NCBI GenBank assembly: GCA_050249695.1 | Contig: JBFWQA010000006.1 | Span: 62,001 to 126,000 of the forward strand | Direction: 5' to 3' | Origin: JACKJP01 sp050249695 | Lineage (GTDB): Bacteria; Pseudomonadota; Alphaproteobacteria; Rhizobiales; Tepidamorphaceae | DNA: 64,000 bases | Shown here: in pieces, positions 42,155 through 51,342 of the stretch | Numbering within the stretch: position 1 is the first letter of the stretch | Layout of the letters: the number at the start of each line of letters is the position of its first letter | Made by a program: the position numbers and the translations under genes | Notes under the pieces: model-generated | The model's input: the letters and a program-made list of their open reading frames with translations, nothing else | What the model was told of the DNA's origin: nothing | The model's database searches: none

Positions 42155-44938
42155 TCAGACGAACTGTCCGTGGCAGTGCTTGAACTTCTTGCCCGATCCG
42201 CAGGGACAGGGCTCGTTGCGGCCAACCTTGCCCCAACTCGCCGGATTGGCCGGATCCCGCGTCTCCGCCTTGCGGGCGGAAGAAGGGGCGGCAAGCGACG
42301 GCGGAGCCATCTCGTCCTCGCCGGTGACAGGGTCGACATGGTGCTCTTCGCCGCGCGGCGCTTCCGGCAGGGGCGGCGCCTCGCGGACCAGTTCGACGCG
42401 CATCATCTGCGACGTCACGGCTTCGCGAAGCTGGTTCAGCAGGCCCTCGAAGAGGCTGAAGGCCTCGGTCTTGTATTCGTTGAGGGGATCGCGCTGGCCA
42501 TAGCCGCGGAAACTGATGACCTGGCGCAGATGATCCAGCGTCGTCAGATGCTCGCGCCAGAGATGGTCGAGCGTCTGGAGCAGAACCGCCTTCTCGATCT
42601 GTCGCATGATTTCCGGCGTGAAATCGGCGACCTTGCGCTGGAAAATGTCGTCCGCCGCCTTCTCGATCCGCTCGCGCAGCTCGTCATCGGCGATGCCTTC
42701 TTCCTTTGCCCAGTCGGCCAGCGGCAGTTCGACCGCCAGCACTTCCTTGCAGCGCTTGTCGAGGCCGGCGATGTCCCACTGTTCGGCGTAAGCCTTCTCG
42801 GGCACATGCGCGGCGATCAGATCGGCGATCACCTCGTGACGCATGTCCGCGACCGTCTCGCTGATGTCGTCGCCCTGCATGAGTTCGATGCGCTGTTCGA
42901 AAATCACCTTGCGCTGGTCGTTCATGACGTTGTCGAACTTCAGCAGATTCTTCCGGATGTCGAAGTTGCGCGCCTCGACCTTCGCCTGAGCCTTTTCAAG
43001 TGCCTTGTTGATCCAGGGATGGACGATCGCCTCGCCTTCCTCCAGGCCCAGCTTCTGCAGCATGCCGTCCATGCGTTCCGAACCGAAGATCCGCATCAGA
43101 TCGTCCTGCAGGGAGAGGAAGAACTTGGAGTGGCCCGGATCGCCCTGACGGCCGGAACGGCCGCGCAACTGGTTGTCGATGCGGCGGCTTTCATGGCGTT
43201 CGGTGCCCAGGACATAGAGGCCGCCGGCGGCCAGCGCCTTCTGCTTGAGTTCGGCGACTTCGGCGCGAATCTTCTTCTCGCGCGCATCGCGTTCCTCGCC
43301 TTCGGGCAGGTCGCCGATCTCGTGCTGGATCCGCATGTCGGCATTGCCGCCGAGCTGGATGTCGGTGCCGCGGCCGGCCATGTTGGTGGCGATGGTGACG
43401 GCGCCGGGAATGCCGGCCTGCGAGATGATGTAGGCTTCCTGCTCGTGATAGCGGGCGTTGAGAACGGCGAAGACCTTTTCCTCCGGCGTATGCTGGTCGC
43501 CGTCATAGAGCGACTCGAAGGCTTCCTGATCGCTTATGTTCTTCTGCCGGTAGCCGCGGGTGGTAAGCAGTTCGGCAAGCTGCTCGGACTTTTCGATGGA
43601 CGTCGTGCCGACGAGAATGGGCTGGCCGCGCTTCTTGCAGTCATCGATCAGCTCGACGATGGCATCGTTCTTCTCGCCCACCGTGCGATAGACGGCGTCA
43701 TGCTCGTCGATACGCGCCACCTGCACGTTGGTGGGAATGTCGACGACCTCCAGCCCGTAGATGTCGAGGAATTCATCGGCCTCGGTAAGCGCCGTGCCGG
43801 TCATGCCGGCGAGCTTGTCGTAGAGGCGGAAATAATTCTGGAAGGTGATGGAGGCGAGTGTCACGTTCTCCGGCTGGATCTGCACGCGTTCCTTGGCCTC
43901 GAGCGCCTGATGAAGGCCTTCCGAATAGCGTCGTCCCTCCATCATGCGGCCGGTAAACTCGTCGATGATCACGACCTGACCGTTCTTCACGATATAGTCG
44001 CGGTCCCGCATGAACAGCTTGTGCGCCTTGAGCGCCTGATTGACGTGATGGACAAGCGTGACGTTCTCGACGTCGTAGAGGCTGTCGCCCTTGAGCATCG
44101 CCTTTTCGGCCAGGATCTCCTCGACCTTTTCCGTGCCGGTCTCGGTCAGGATCGCGGTGCGCTGCTTTTCGTCGACCTCGAAATGCTCGGCCTGCAGCGC
44201 CGGGATGATCCGGTCGATGATATTGTACAGGTCGGACCGGTCTTCGACGGGGCCGGAGATGATCAGCGGCGTGCGGGCCTCGTCGATGAGGATGGAGTCG
44301 ACCTCGTCGACGATGGCGAAGGCATGGCCACGCTGCACCATCTGGGCGATCTCGTATTTCATGTTGTCGCGCAGATAGTCGAAGCCGAGTTCATTGTTGG
44401 TGCCGTAGGTCACGTCGCAGGCATAGGCCTCGCGGCGCTCCTCGTCGCTGACGCCGTGAACGATCACCCCGGTGGTCAGGCCGAGGAAACCATAGATCTG
44501 CCCCATCCATTCCGCGTCGCGGCGGGCCAGATAGTCGTTGACGGTTACGACGTGGACGCCCTTGCCGGCCAGGGCGTTCAGATAGACCGGCAAGGTGGCG
44601 ACCAGCGTCTTGCCCTCACCCGTCTTCATTTCCGCGATCCGCCCTTCATGGAGGACCATGCCGCCGATCAGCTGGACGTCGAAATGGCGTTGCCCGAGCG
44701 TGCGCTTGGCGGCCTCGCGTACGGTGGCGAAGGCGGGGACGAGAATGTCATCGAGGCTCTTGCCCTCCGCCAGTTCCCTGCGAAAAGCTTCGGTGCGCGC
44801 ACGCAACGCGTCGTCGCTCAGCGCCGAAATCTCGGATTCCATCGCATTGATGGCATCGACCCTGGACTGAAAACGCTTGACCATGCGGCTGTTGGATGAG
44901 CCGAAAATCTTGGAGGCTATCGTGTTCAGGCCGAGCAT
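42155..44938 (-). CDS. secA: Protein translocase ATPase SecA
   Basis: 927 residues. Walker A MKTGEGKT (104-111), the preprotein cross-linking domain, TNMAGRGTDIQLGGNADM, and the scaffold/helical-wing regions are all recognizable. It ends with a zinc-binding tail NEPCPCGSGKKFKHCHG (CxCx8CH), which contacts SecB and lipids. It powers post-translational export through SecYEG. The divergent parvulin-type gene starts 292 bases away. I see no secM-like arrest gene upstream. Confidence 0.98.
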   Translation of the reverse strand: MLGLNTIASKIFGSSNSRMVKRFQSRVDAINAMESEISALSDDALRARTEAFRRELAEGKSLDDILVPAFATVREAAKRTLGQRHFDVQLIGGMVLHEGRIAEMKTGEGKTLVATLPVYLNALAGKGVHVVTVNDYLARRDAEWMGQIYGFLGLTTGVIVHGVSDEERREAYACDVTYGTNNELGFDYLRDNMKYEIAQMVQRGHAFAIVDEVDSILIDEARTPLIISGPVEDRSDLYNIIDRIIPALQAEHFEVDEKQRTAILTETGTEKVEEILAEKAMLKGDSLYDVENVTLVHHVNQALKAHKLFMRDRDYIVKNGQVVIIDEFTGRMMEGRRYSEGLHQALEAKERVQIQPENVTLASITFQNYFRLYDKLAGMTGTALTEADEFLDIYGLEVVDIPTNVQVARIDEHDAVYRTVGEKNDAIVELIDDCKKRGQPILVGTTSIEKSEQLAELLTTRGYRQKNISDQEAFESLYDGDQHTPEEKVFAVLNARYHEQEAYIISQAGIPGAVTIATNMAGRGTDIQLGGNADMRIQHEIGDLPEGEERDAREKKIRAEVAELKQKALAAGGLYVLGTERHESRRIDNQLRGRSGRQGDPGHSKFFLSLQDDLMRIFGSERMDGMLQKLGLEEGEAIVHPWINKALEKAQAKVEARNFDIRKNLLKFDNVMNDQRKVIFEQRIELMQGDDISETVADMRHEVIADLIAAHVPEKAYAEQWDIAGLDKRCKEVLAVELPLADWAKEEGIADDELRERIEKAADDIFQRKVADFTPEIMRQIEKAVLLQTLDHLWREHLTTLDHLRQVISFRGYGQRDPLNEYKTEAFSLFEGLLNQLREAVTSQMMRVELVREAPPLPEAPRGEEHHVDPVTGEDEMAPPSLAAPSSARKAETRDPANPASWGKVGRNEPCPCGSGKKFKHCHGQFV

Positions 44939-45230
44939 TGTTCAGGACTTCTCCGGTTCGTCGGCTCGGGACAGCAAATGGCGGAACGGGCGACTCGTTC
45001 CTGGTGCTGATGGCTTTGTATCCCGGCGGCCGGCCTCGATGCGCTTCCCCCTCGAGGCAACAAAGATAATCGCCGGTCCGGCCACAAAAAGGCCAAACCG
45101 GGCTGGCTTGAGATATGTTTGGCGGTCTGCCTTGTCAATGCGATGCGTTTGTTGCAAGGCTGCCGCGGCTCAAACCGACCGGCCTTCCGATGAGGGAGCC
45201 GGCTTCATCAGCAGGATTGGCTTTTTCAGT

Positions 45231-46112
45231 ATGCTTCATTTTCCCCTTCGCGCCTTGCGCGCCGCGGCCCTGGGCTTGTCGGGCGCGCTTGCCCTGGCGG
45301 TCGTCACCATTCCGGGCGCGCTGGCCCAGGACAAGGCGGCCGAAAAGGTCGTTGCAACCGTCAACGGCATCGAGATCACGGAGGCGCAGGTCGCGGCGGC
45401 GATCGCCGATCTCGCCAAGGCGCTGGCGAACCGTCCCCCGGACGAAGTGCGTCGTTACGTGATTACCTACCTTATCGACATGGAGTTGATGTCGAAGCGG
45501 GCGCGCGAGGCAGGCCTTGACGAAAGCGAGGACTACAAGGCCCGGCTGGACTATCTTGAGAAGAAGGCGCTGCTGGAACTCTATCTCGATAAGGTCGGGA
45601 AAGACGCGACCAGCGACGAGGCGGCCAAGAAGCTCTACGACGACCTCGTCAAGAAGATCGAGCCGGAAACCGAGGTGCATGCCGCCCATATCCTCGTTGA
45701 AACCGAGGAGGAGGCCAAGGATATCCGCAAGCAACTTGCCGGTGGGGCCGATTTCGCCGTGCTGGCCAAGGAAAAGTCCAAGGACCCCGGCTCCGGACCC
45801 GATGGCGGCGATCTGGGCTTCTTCACCAAGGACGCGATGGTGCCGGAATTCGCAGAGACAGCCTTCTCCTTGGAGCCGGGAGCGATCTCCGATCCGGTCA
45901 AGAGCCAGTTCGGCTGGCATATCATCAGGGTCGAGGAGAAGCGCGAGAAGGCACCGCCGACATTTGAGGAAGTGAAGCCGCAGATCCTTGAAATGGTCGC
46001 CCAGCAGGCGCAACGGGACGAAGTCGTGGGGGCACGCGATTCCGCCAAGGTCACGCGCGCCGACGAGGCGGAGGAAAATTCCGGGACGAAGGACCAAAAG
46101 AAGGCCGAGTAA
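45231..46112 (+). CDS. Periplasmic parvulin-type peptidyl-prolyl isomerase
   Basis: 293 residues. The signal peptide is at about 1-35 (AAALGLSGALALAVVTIPGALAQ). An N-terminal helical chaperone-like part (about 40-140, VATVNGIEITEAQVAAAIADLAKAL) precedes a rotamase domain (about 145-240: VHAAHILVETEEEAKDI, DGGDLGFFTKDAMVPEFAETAF, SQFGWHIIRVEEKR). It would help fold exported proteins, in keeping with its position divergent from secA. The ATG at 45231 is chosen for the signal peptide; the frame is open upstream across the secA promoter region. Confidence 0.93.
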   Translation: MLHFPLRALRAAALGLSGALALAVVTIPGALAQDKAAEKVVATVNGIEITEAQVAAAIADLAKALANRPPDEVRRYVITYLIDMELMSKRAREAGLDESEDYKARLDYLEKKALLELYLDKVGKDATSDEAAKKLYDDLVKKIEPETEVHAAHILVETEEEAKDIRKQLAGGADFAVLAKEKSKDPGSGPDGGDLGFFTKDAMVPEFAETAFSLEPGAISDPVKSQFGWHIIRVEEKREKAPPTFEEVKPQILEMVAQQAQRDEVVGARDSAKVTRADEAEENSGTKDQKKAE

Positions 46113-46126
46113 CGGAATTCCGGTCC

Positions 46127-46906
46127 GTGCCGAGAGGCGACTTGCCCGGGACGGAGGGGATCGCTTCCCTCGAGGAGGCCGGCTACGCATCGTGGCCCGC
46201 CGAGCAGGAATGGCGCGATGACGGGTTCGTCATCCGCCTTTCCCCCAGCCTGCCTTACAAGCGCTGCTCGAGCCTGAATTTCTCCCTTCAGGCTCCGGCA
46301 GCCCCCCTGTCGGCGCTGATGCGCGCCAGAAACGCCTTCAGCGAAGCCGGCGTCGCCTTCTGCGTCCGCCAGACACCGCTGACCCCGCCGCCGCTTGCCG
46401 CCCTCATGGACCGGGAGGGCTGGCCGGCACACGGTCATTCCCATGTCATGACCACGACCTTGCCCGTCGAAGCGGCGCTGGCCGGCAATGATGTGCGCGC
46501 TACAGATAGCTTTTCGCCGGAATGGCTCGATGCCTACCTGTCGTTTTCCCGGGCCGTGCGGCAGCGGGAGACATTTGCCGGCGTGTTGAAGCGCATCGTG
46601 CCGCCGACAGTATATCTGTCCATCGTCCGTGACGGCCGGATCGCCGCGGTCGGCGTGATGGTGCGGGACGGCGAGAGGGCAGGGCTTTTCGGCATTGCCG
46701 TGGACCCCGCGCACAAACGCCGCGGATACGGCGAGTGCCTCTCGCGCTACGCTCTGCGGCGTGCCGCGCGTGGCGGCGCCAGGCTCGGCTGGCTGCAGGT
46801 CGAGGCGGCCAATGCACCGGCCATTGCGCTTTATCGCAAAATCGGCTTCACAACGGCGTATTCCTATTGCTATCGCACACCGCCTTCCCACGATGCCGAA
46901 CCATGA
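46127..46906 (+). CDS. GNAT-family N-acetyltransferase
   Basis: 259 residues. The C-terminal half is a GNAT fold with acetyl-CoA loop DPAHKRRGYGECLSRYALRRAARGGA (about 190-215) and the final strand APAIALYRKIGF. The N-terminal half (about 20-110) is a second, weaker GNAT-like lobe, common in this alphaproteobacterial group. Substrate unknown. It starts at a GTG 15 bases after the parvulin stop and overlaps the MutT gene by 14 bases. In many relatives argJ lies at this point; none is present here. Confidence 0.8.
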   Translation: MPRGDLPGTEGIASLEEAGYASWPAEQEWRDDGFVIRLSPSLPYKRCSSLNFSLQAPAAPLSALMRARNAFSEAGVAFCVRQTPLTPPPLAALMDREGWPAHGHSHVMTTTLPVEAALAGNDVRATDSFSPEWLDAYLSFSRAVRQRETFAGVLKRIVPPTVYLSIVRDGRIAAVGVMVRDGERAGLFGIAVDPAHKRRGYGECLSRYALRRAARGGARLGWLQVEAANAPAIALYRKIGFTTAYSYCYRTPPSHDAEP

Positions 46907-47306
46907 TCTGAAGTTTGTTCTCGTCGCAGCAGCGGCGCTTGTCGACGGCGATGGCCGGGTTCTCATAGCCCAGCGTCCGTCCGGCAAACCGATGGCGGGC
47001 CTGTGGGAATTTCCCGGCGGCAAGGTTGAACCCGGCGAACGCCCGGAAGAGACAGTCATCCGCGAACTGGCCGAGGAGCTCGGGATCGACGTCAGCGAAG
47101 GCTGTCTGGCGCCGCTGACCTTCGCCAGCCATCTTTATGAGGACTTTTATCTCCTCATGCCCGTTTTCGTCTGCAGGCGCTGGCAGGGAACGGTCACACC
47201 CCTCGAAGGACAGGCCCTGAAATGGGTCCGTCCCGCCCGGCTCACCGACTACCCGATGCCGCCGGCCGACGAGCCGCTGATACCGCTGCTGCGCGATCTG
47301 CTGTGA
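46893..47306 (+). CDS. mutT: 8-oxo-dGTP diphosphatase MutT (Nudix)
   Basis: 137 residues. The Nudix box GGKVEPGERPEETVIRELAEELG (residues 43-65) matches GX5EX7REUXEEXGU, and ALVDGDGRVLIAQRPSGKPMAGLWEFPGG is typical for MutT. It removes oxidized guanine nucleotides before they cause mutations. The ATG at 46893 lies inside the end of the GNAT gene; coupling is likely. Confidence 0.92.
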   Translation: MPNHDLKFVLVAAAALVDGDGRVLIAQRPSGKPMAGLWEFPGGKVEPGERPEETVIRELAEELGIDVSEGCLAPLTFASHLYEDFYLLMPVFVCRRWQGTVTPLEGQALKWVRPARLTDYPMPPADEPLIPLLRDLL

Positions 47307-47389
47307 GGGCCGGCCGCAGCCGCGGTCTGAGGCGTCAGCTTCAAGCATTCCATCCCGCGCCACGCCCGATCCATTGGTGAGGACACGGT

Positions 47390-48286
47390 CTAACGGCCCT
47401 CGTTGTCGCCGCCGCTCTTCGCCCTGCTTGGAAGCACGTCGGCGAGCCGCATCTTTGCCGAACCCGGCTTCAGCGGCCTGGGCTGGCTTTCATGCGGGGC
47501 CCATGCGGAGAGGTGAAGGATATCGAAGCGCGCTCGGACCCGGCCGTCCGGGTCTGCGAAGCGCCGGGCATAGATTTCGGCAGCGCGCAGCAGGACGGTC
47601 CTGCGCAGCGGCGCGCGCGACCTTTCCCTGAGCGGGCTGGTGGCGCCCATGGCCCGCAGATCCCGCAGCAGGCGGAACATGTTGTCGTAGCGGATCGTCA
47701 ACGTCTCCGCGTCGCAGACCGGCAGCGCGAAACCCGCTCTCCCCGCAAGCGCGCCGAGACTGCGGATATCGATCATCGGGGCGACGCGCGGCGCGGCGCC
47801 GCCGCTTATCTCCGACTCGGCCGCAACCAGCGCCTCGCGCAGTTCGACAAGGCTCTCGCCACCGACGATTGCCATCAGCAGCAGCCCGTCGCCGCGCATG
47901 GCGCGCCGCAGCTGCACGAGGCTGCCCGCGAGATCGTTCACCCATTGGAGACCGAGGCAGGAAACCGCCAGATCGAACGATCCGGGCGCGAAGGGCAGCG
48001 CCTCGGCGTCGCAGACGATCCCTTCACCGTCAAGCCAGACCGGCGATGCCTCGCAGCGCCGGACTTCGGCCACCCTGGGATTTGCCGCCATCAGCTTCGC
48101 CATCCCCCCGGTGGCGCCGTGCAGATCGAGGGCGCTGGCAAAATCGCGCTGCACCGTCGACAGACGCAACGCAAGATCCTCGGCGACGGCGTCGAACAGG
48201 AAAGACGCAGCGCCTTGTGTCAGGGCGCGCTGCCGCCGGCGTTCGGCGAGCGCGCGGTCGAATGGGCGTGCGGCATGGTCGTTCAT
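47390..48286 (-). CDS. SAM-dependent methyltransferase (BioC/NDUFAF5-like)
   Basis: 298 residues of a class I methyltransferase. It begins MNDHAARPFDRALAERRRQRAL; motif I is ALDLHGATGGMAKLM (altered from the usual LDLGxGxG), and the post-motif region FDLAVSCLGLQWVNDLAGSLVQLRRAMRGDGLLLMAI is very close to BioC and to the mitochondrial complex I assembly factor NDUFAF5. Alphaproteobacterial members of this type are usually not biotin genes; a role in complex I or protein modification is possible. The frame is open to 48403; I chose the ATG at 48286. Divergent from comF. Confidence 0.8.
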   Translation of the reverse strand: MNDHAARPFDRALAERRRQRALTQGAASFLFDAVAEDLALRLSTVQRDFASALDLHGATGGMAKLMAANPRVAEVRRCEASPVWLDGEGIVCDAEALPFAPGSFDLAVSCLGLQWVNDLAGSLVQLRRAMRGDGLLLMAIVGGESLVELREALVAAESEISGGAAPRVAPMIDIRSLGALAGRAGFALPVCDAETLTIRYDNMFRLLRDLRAMGATSPLRERSRAPLRRTVLLRAAEIYARRFADPDGRVRARFDILHLSAWAPHESQPRPLKPGSAKMRLADVLPSRAKSGGDNEGR

Positions 48287-48372
48287 GAAAGAGAGGATAT
48301 GCAGGCATGAGACCGTGCGGACAAGGGCGGCGGACTTGCGTGACGGCTCGCCGGCGGTCTTTATTTCGGCGT

Positions 48373-49140
48373 ATGGCCGATGAATTTGACAGCGGAAGCG
48401 CATATCGGCGCAACGAATGGCGGGCGCTGCCGGCTTTCCTGCTCGATTTTCTCCTGCCGCCTTCCTGTCCGGTCTGCCGCATCCCCTGCGGGGAAAACGG
48501 CACGCTGTGCGCCGACTGCTGGAGCGGGCTCGATTTCCTGACGCCGCCCTGGTGCGACGTGCTGGGCACGCCGCTGCCCTACGATCCGGGCGTACGTGTC
48601 GTCAGCCCCGCGGCAATGGCGGATCCGCCGCCCTGGCGGCGTGCGCGCGCGGCCGTTGCCTATGGCGACAGGGCGGCCAGACTGGTCGGAGCCCTCAAAT
48701 ATCGCGATCGTATGGAGGTTGCCCGATCGATGGCCGCGATGATGAGCCGGGCCGGCGCCGAACTTCTCGCCGAGTGCGACATGATCGTGCCGGTGCCTCT
48801 TCATTATCAGCGTCTCTGGGTGCGGCGCTTCAACCAGTCCGGCGAACTGGCGCGGCATCTTGCCCGCCTGTCGGGGAAACCATGCCGCAATGGAGTGCTG
48901 GTCCGCCGCCGGGCGACGCGCCAGCAGGTCGGGCTCAGCGCGACAGCCCGCAGCCGCAACGTTGCCGGCGCTTTCGCCGTCAGGCCGGAACGGCGCATCG
49001 AACTGGCGGGCCGGCGGGTTCTGCTGGTGGACGACGTACGCACGACCGGCGCAACGCTGAAGGCTGCCGCGCGGGCCCTGCGGCGGGCCGGGGCGGAAGT
49101 CGACGCCCTGACGTTCGCCATGGTTGTGGAAGACGCGTGA
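48373..49140 (+). CDS. ComF-family phosphoribosyltransferase-like protein
   Basis: 255 residues. A zinc-finger-like start (CPVCRIPCGENGTLCADCW) precedes a type I phosphoribosyltransferase domain with PRPP motif RVLLVDDVRTTGATLKAAA and PVPLHYQRLWVRRFNQSGELAR. In competent species ComF assists DNA uptake; in others the role is unclear. I prefer the ATG at 48373 over 48307, since the latter would start in the promoter area of the divergent methyltransferase. It precedes grxC on the same strand. Confidence 0.87.
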   Translation: MADEFDSGSAYRRNEWRALPAFLLDFLLPPSCPVCRIPCGENGTLCADCWSGLDFLTPPWCDVLGTPLPYDPGVRVVSPAAMADPPPWRRARAAVAYGDRAARLVGALKYRDRMEVARSMAAMMSRAGAELLAECDMIVPVPLHYQRLWVRRFNQSGELARHLARLSGKPCRNGVLVRRRATRQQVGLSATARSRNVAGAFAVRPERRIELAGRRVLLVDDVRTTGATLKAAARALRRAGAEVDALTFAMVVEDA

Positions 49141-49206
49141 GCGTTCCTATATGAGCATTCGACAGCAACGAGCTGTTGACATGACGGGCGCAGCGAAGAG
49201 GACATG

Positions 49207-49464
49207 ATGGCGAAAGTGACGATCTACACGCAGATGATGTGCGGCTATTGCAGCGCGGCGGTAGATCTTCTCGAGAAGAAAGGCGTCGCGTTCGAGGAGA
49301 TCGACGTGACCTATGACAGCAAGGCACGTGCGCGGATGCGCGACCGCGCCGGCGGCAGAAACAGCACGCCGCAGATTTTCATCGACGAGAAGCATGTCGG
49401 GGGCTGCGACGACCTCTATGCACTGGACCGCGCCGGCAAGCTCGATCCGCTTCTGGCAGCCTGA
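49207..49464 (+). CDS. grxC: Glutaredoxin 3
   Basis: 85 residues. Active site CGYC (Cys12-Cys15), STPQIFIDEKHVGGCDDLYAL with the cis-proline TP and the glutathione-binding GG. It reduces disulfides with glutathione, for example in ribonucleotide reductase. AAGAGG lies 5 bases before the ATG at 49207 and only 2 bases before the ATG at 49204, so I take 49207. It is followed after 12 bases by the amidase gene. Confidence 0.95.
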   Translation: MAKVTIYTQMMCGYCSAAVDLLEKKGVAFEEIDVTYDSKARARMRDRAGGRNSTPQIFIDEKHVGGCDDLYALDRAGKLDPLLAA

Positions 49465-49476
49465 GAGGAAAAGGCC

Positions 49477-50340
49477 ATGGCGATTGCCGGCAAGACATTT
49501 ACAGCCGCCTGCGTGCAGATGCGGTCCGGCGTCGATCCGCGGGCGAACTTCGCGGCGGCGGAGAAACTGATCCGGGAAGCCGCGGCGGCGGGCGCCACCT
49601 ACATCCAGACGCCGGAAATGACCAATGTCCTGCAGCGCGGCCGCAAGGGGCTGCTCGATGTCGTCCGCGCAGAAGACGACGACGAGAGCCTGAAGGGTTT
49701 TCGCGCGCTCGCGAGCGAGCTCAAAATCGATCTCCATATCGGGTCGATGGCGGTGCTGGTCGGCGAGGGCGCCGTCGCAAACCGGGCGTTCCTGATCGGC
49801 CCGGACGGAACGACCCGCGCGCGATACGACAAGATTCACATGTTCGACGTCGATCTCGCCGGTGGCGAGAGCTATCGGGAATCGGCGCTCTATCGGCCAG
49901 GCGACAGGGCGGTTGTCGCCGATCTGCCTGAGGCGCGACTCGGCATTTCGATCTGCTACGACCTGCGCTTCCCCTATCTCTACCGCGCCCTGTCGCAGTC
50001 CGGGGCGGAGATCCTCGCCGTGCCGGCGGCGTTCACCCGCAAGACCGGCGAGACGCACTGGCACGTCCTGCTGCGCGCCCGGGCGATCGAGAACGGCGCA
50101 TTCGTCATCGCCGCGGCGCAGGGCGGCACGCATGAGGACGGTCGCGAGACCTTCGGCCACTCGCTGATCGTCGCGCCATGGGGCGAGGTGCTTGCCGAGG
50201 GCGGCACCGAGCCTGGCATCGTGACGGCCATGATCGATCCTGCGCTCGTTGCCCAAGCGCGCGGTTCGGTGCCTTCGCTGCGGCATGACCGGACGTTCCG
50301 GCTTCACGATTCGGGGCGACTTGCCGGTGCCGCGGAATGA
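49477..50340 (+). CDS. Carbon-nitrogen hydrolase (omega-amidase/Nit1-like)
   Basis: 287 residues of the nitrilase superfamily. Catalytic triad Glu47 (TPEMTN), Lys119 (YDKIHMFDVDL) and Cys160 (SICYDLRFPYLYR). These residues and RALSQSGAEILAVPAAFTRKTGETHWHVLLRARAIEN fit the Nit1/omega-amidase group, which hydrolyses deaminated glutathione or alpha-ketoglutaramate; a glutathione repair role suits its place beside grxC. It overlaps the DUF1178 gene by 4 bases (ATGA). Confidence 0.9.
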   Translation: MAIAGKTFTAACVQMRSGVDPRANFAAAEKLIREAAAAGATYIQTPEMTNVLQRGRKGLLDVVRAEDDDESLKGFRALASELKIDLHIGSMAVLVGEGAVANRAFLIGPDGTTRARYDKIHMFDVDLAGGESYRESALYRPGDRAVVADLPEARLGISICYDLRFPYLYRALSQSGAEILAVPAAFTRKTGETHWHVLLRARAIENGAFVIAAAQGGTHEDGRETFGHSLIVAPWGEVLAEGGTEPGIVTAMIDPALVAQARGSVPSLRHDRTFRLHDSGRLAGAAE

Positions 50341-50780
50341 TCCGCTACAAGCTCAGATGCGGAAACGGCCATGAGTTCGACGGCTGGTTCGCGGGCGCCG
50401 ATGCATTCGACAAGCAGAAGGCGGGCGGACTCGTCGAATGCCCGGAATGCGGGGCGGTGCAGGTCGAGAAGGCGCTCATGGCGCCGTCGGTTTCCACGGC
50501 GCGGTCAAAGGAAAAGCGGCAGCCGGTCGCAACCATGGCGCAGCCGGCCGACCCGCGCCGGCGGGAATTGCTTGAAGCCATGCGCAAGCTGAAGACCATG
50601 GTGACCGAGAGCGCCGACTATGTCGGCGACCGTTTTGCCGAAGAAGCGCGCAAAATTCATTATGGCGAGCAGGACGCGCGGGGAATTTACGGCGAAGCGA
50701 CCGGCGACGAGGTCAAGTCGCTGCTCGACGAGGGCGTCGAGATCATGCCGCTGCCGGACCTGCCCGAAGAAAAGAACTGA
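50337..50780 (+). CDS. DUF1178 family protein
   Basis: 147 residues. Two Cys pairs form a likely zinc ribbon (CGNGHEFDGWF and CPECGA), and the C-terminal part contains HYGEQDARGIYGEATGDEVKSLLDEGVEI, the family signature. Unknown role. Its ATG overlaps the amidase stop, placing it third in grxC-amidase-DUF1178. Convergent with the gene at 50809. Confidence 0.9.
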   Translation: MIRYKLRCGNGHEFDGWFAGADAFDKQKAGGLVECPECGAVQVEKALMAPSVSTARSKEKRQPVATMAQPADPRRRELLEAMRKLKTMVTESADYVGDRFAEEARKIHYGEQDARGIYGEATGDEVKSLLDEGVEIMPLPDLPEEKN

Positions 50781-50808
50781 TCCGGAGTTCAGGCTCCGGT
50801 GGCACTTT

Positions 50809-51342
50809 TCAGTGGGTCTTTTCCCGGCGCCGGGCATTGTCCGCCGCGATGATCCCCGTCAGTCCCGTCCACTCGGTCGCCGTGCGCGATGCCAGCGCCG
50901 CCAGAGGCTCGCGCGTGTCGGAAGCACCCTCGGGGATGAAAGTCTCGTTGCGCGCCAGGGTCTCGCCGCTGTCGAGATGGATGAGAGAAATGACGATGCG
51001 CCTGCCGCCATAGGCGGGCACGGTCTCAAGGTGCAGGCGGTAGTCCTCCACCCAGATTCGCGATTTTCGGTCCTGCGCCTCCGGCCGGACGGTGACTGTC
51101 ACGCCGTCGGTCTGGCGGAAAGCCTGGGCGGTCTCGTCGAGCGCTTCCTGCAGCAGCGGTGCCTCGCCGGTCTGCCCGATCAGGACACGGGGCCCGGCCG
51201 GCCTGCCGGCCTGTATCGCCGAGGAGTGCTGAAACTCATAGACGCGCAATCCGATGAAGGCGGAGATCGCAACGAGCACGACCGCGAAGATCCCGGCGAT
51301 CCTACGGCCATTTTTTCGCGAAGCCGGTTGTTCAGGCGCCAT
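50809..51342 (-). CDS. Hypothetical membrane-anchored protein
   Basis: 177 residues with one N-terminal transmembrane anchor (about 13-33, GRRIAGIFAVVLVAISAFIGLRVYEF) and a soluble periplasmic-side part of about 140 residues without recognizable family motifs. The domain has regular beta-like strands (RVLIGQTGEAPLLQEAL, GVTVTVRPEAQDRKSRIWVEDYRLHLETV). It follows ubiG on the same strand with an 11-base overlap, so it is probably co-translated with it. I do not recognise the protein. Confidence 0.65.
   Translation of the reverse strand: MAPEQPASRKNGRRIAGIFAVVLVAISAFIGLRVYEFQHSSAIQAGRPAGPRVLIGQTGEAPLLQEALDETAQAFRQTDGVTVTVRPEAQDRKSRIWVEDYRLHLETVPAYGGRRIVISLIHLDSGETLARNETFIPEGASDTREPLAALASRTATEWTGLTGIIAADNARRREKTH

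Noticed and set aside
41795..44899. A 1034-codon open frame on the plus strand across secA
   Set aside because: It lies opposite secA and follows its codon pattern; translation has no domain-like features. Similar long antisense frames elsewhere are also shadows of GC-rich genes.
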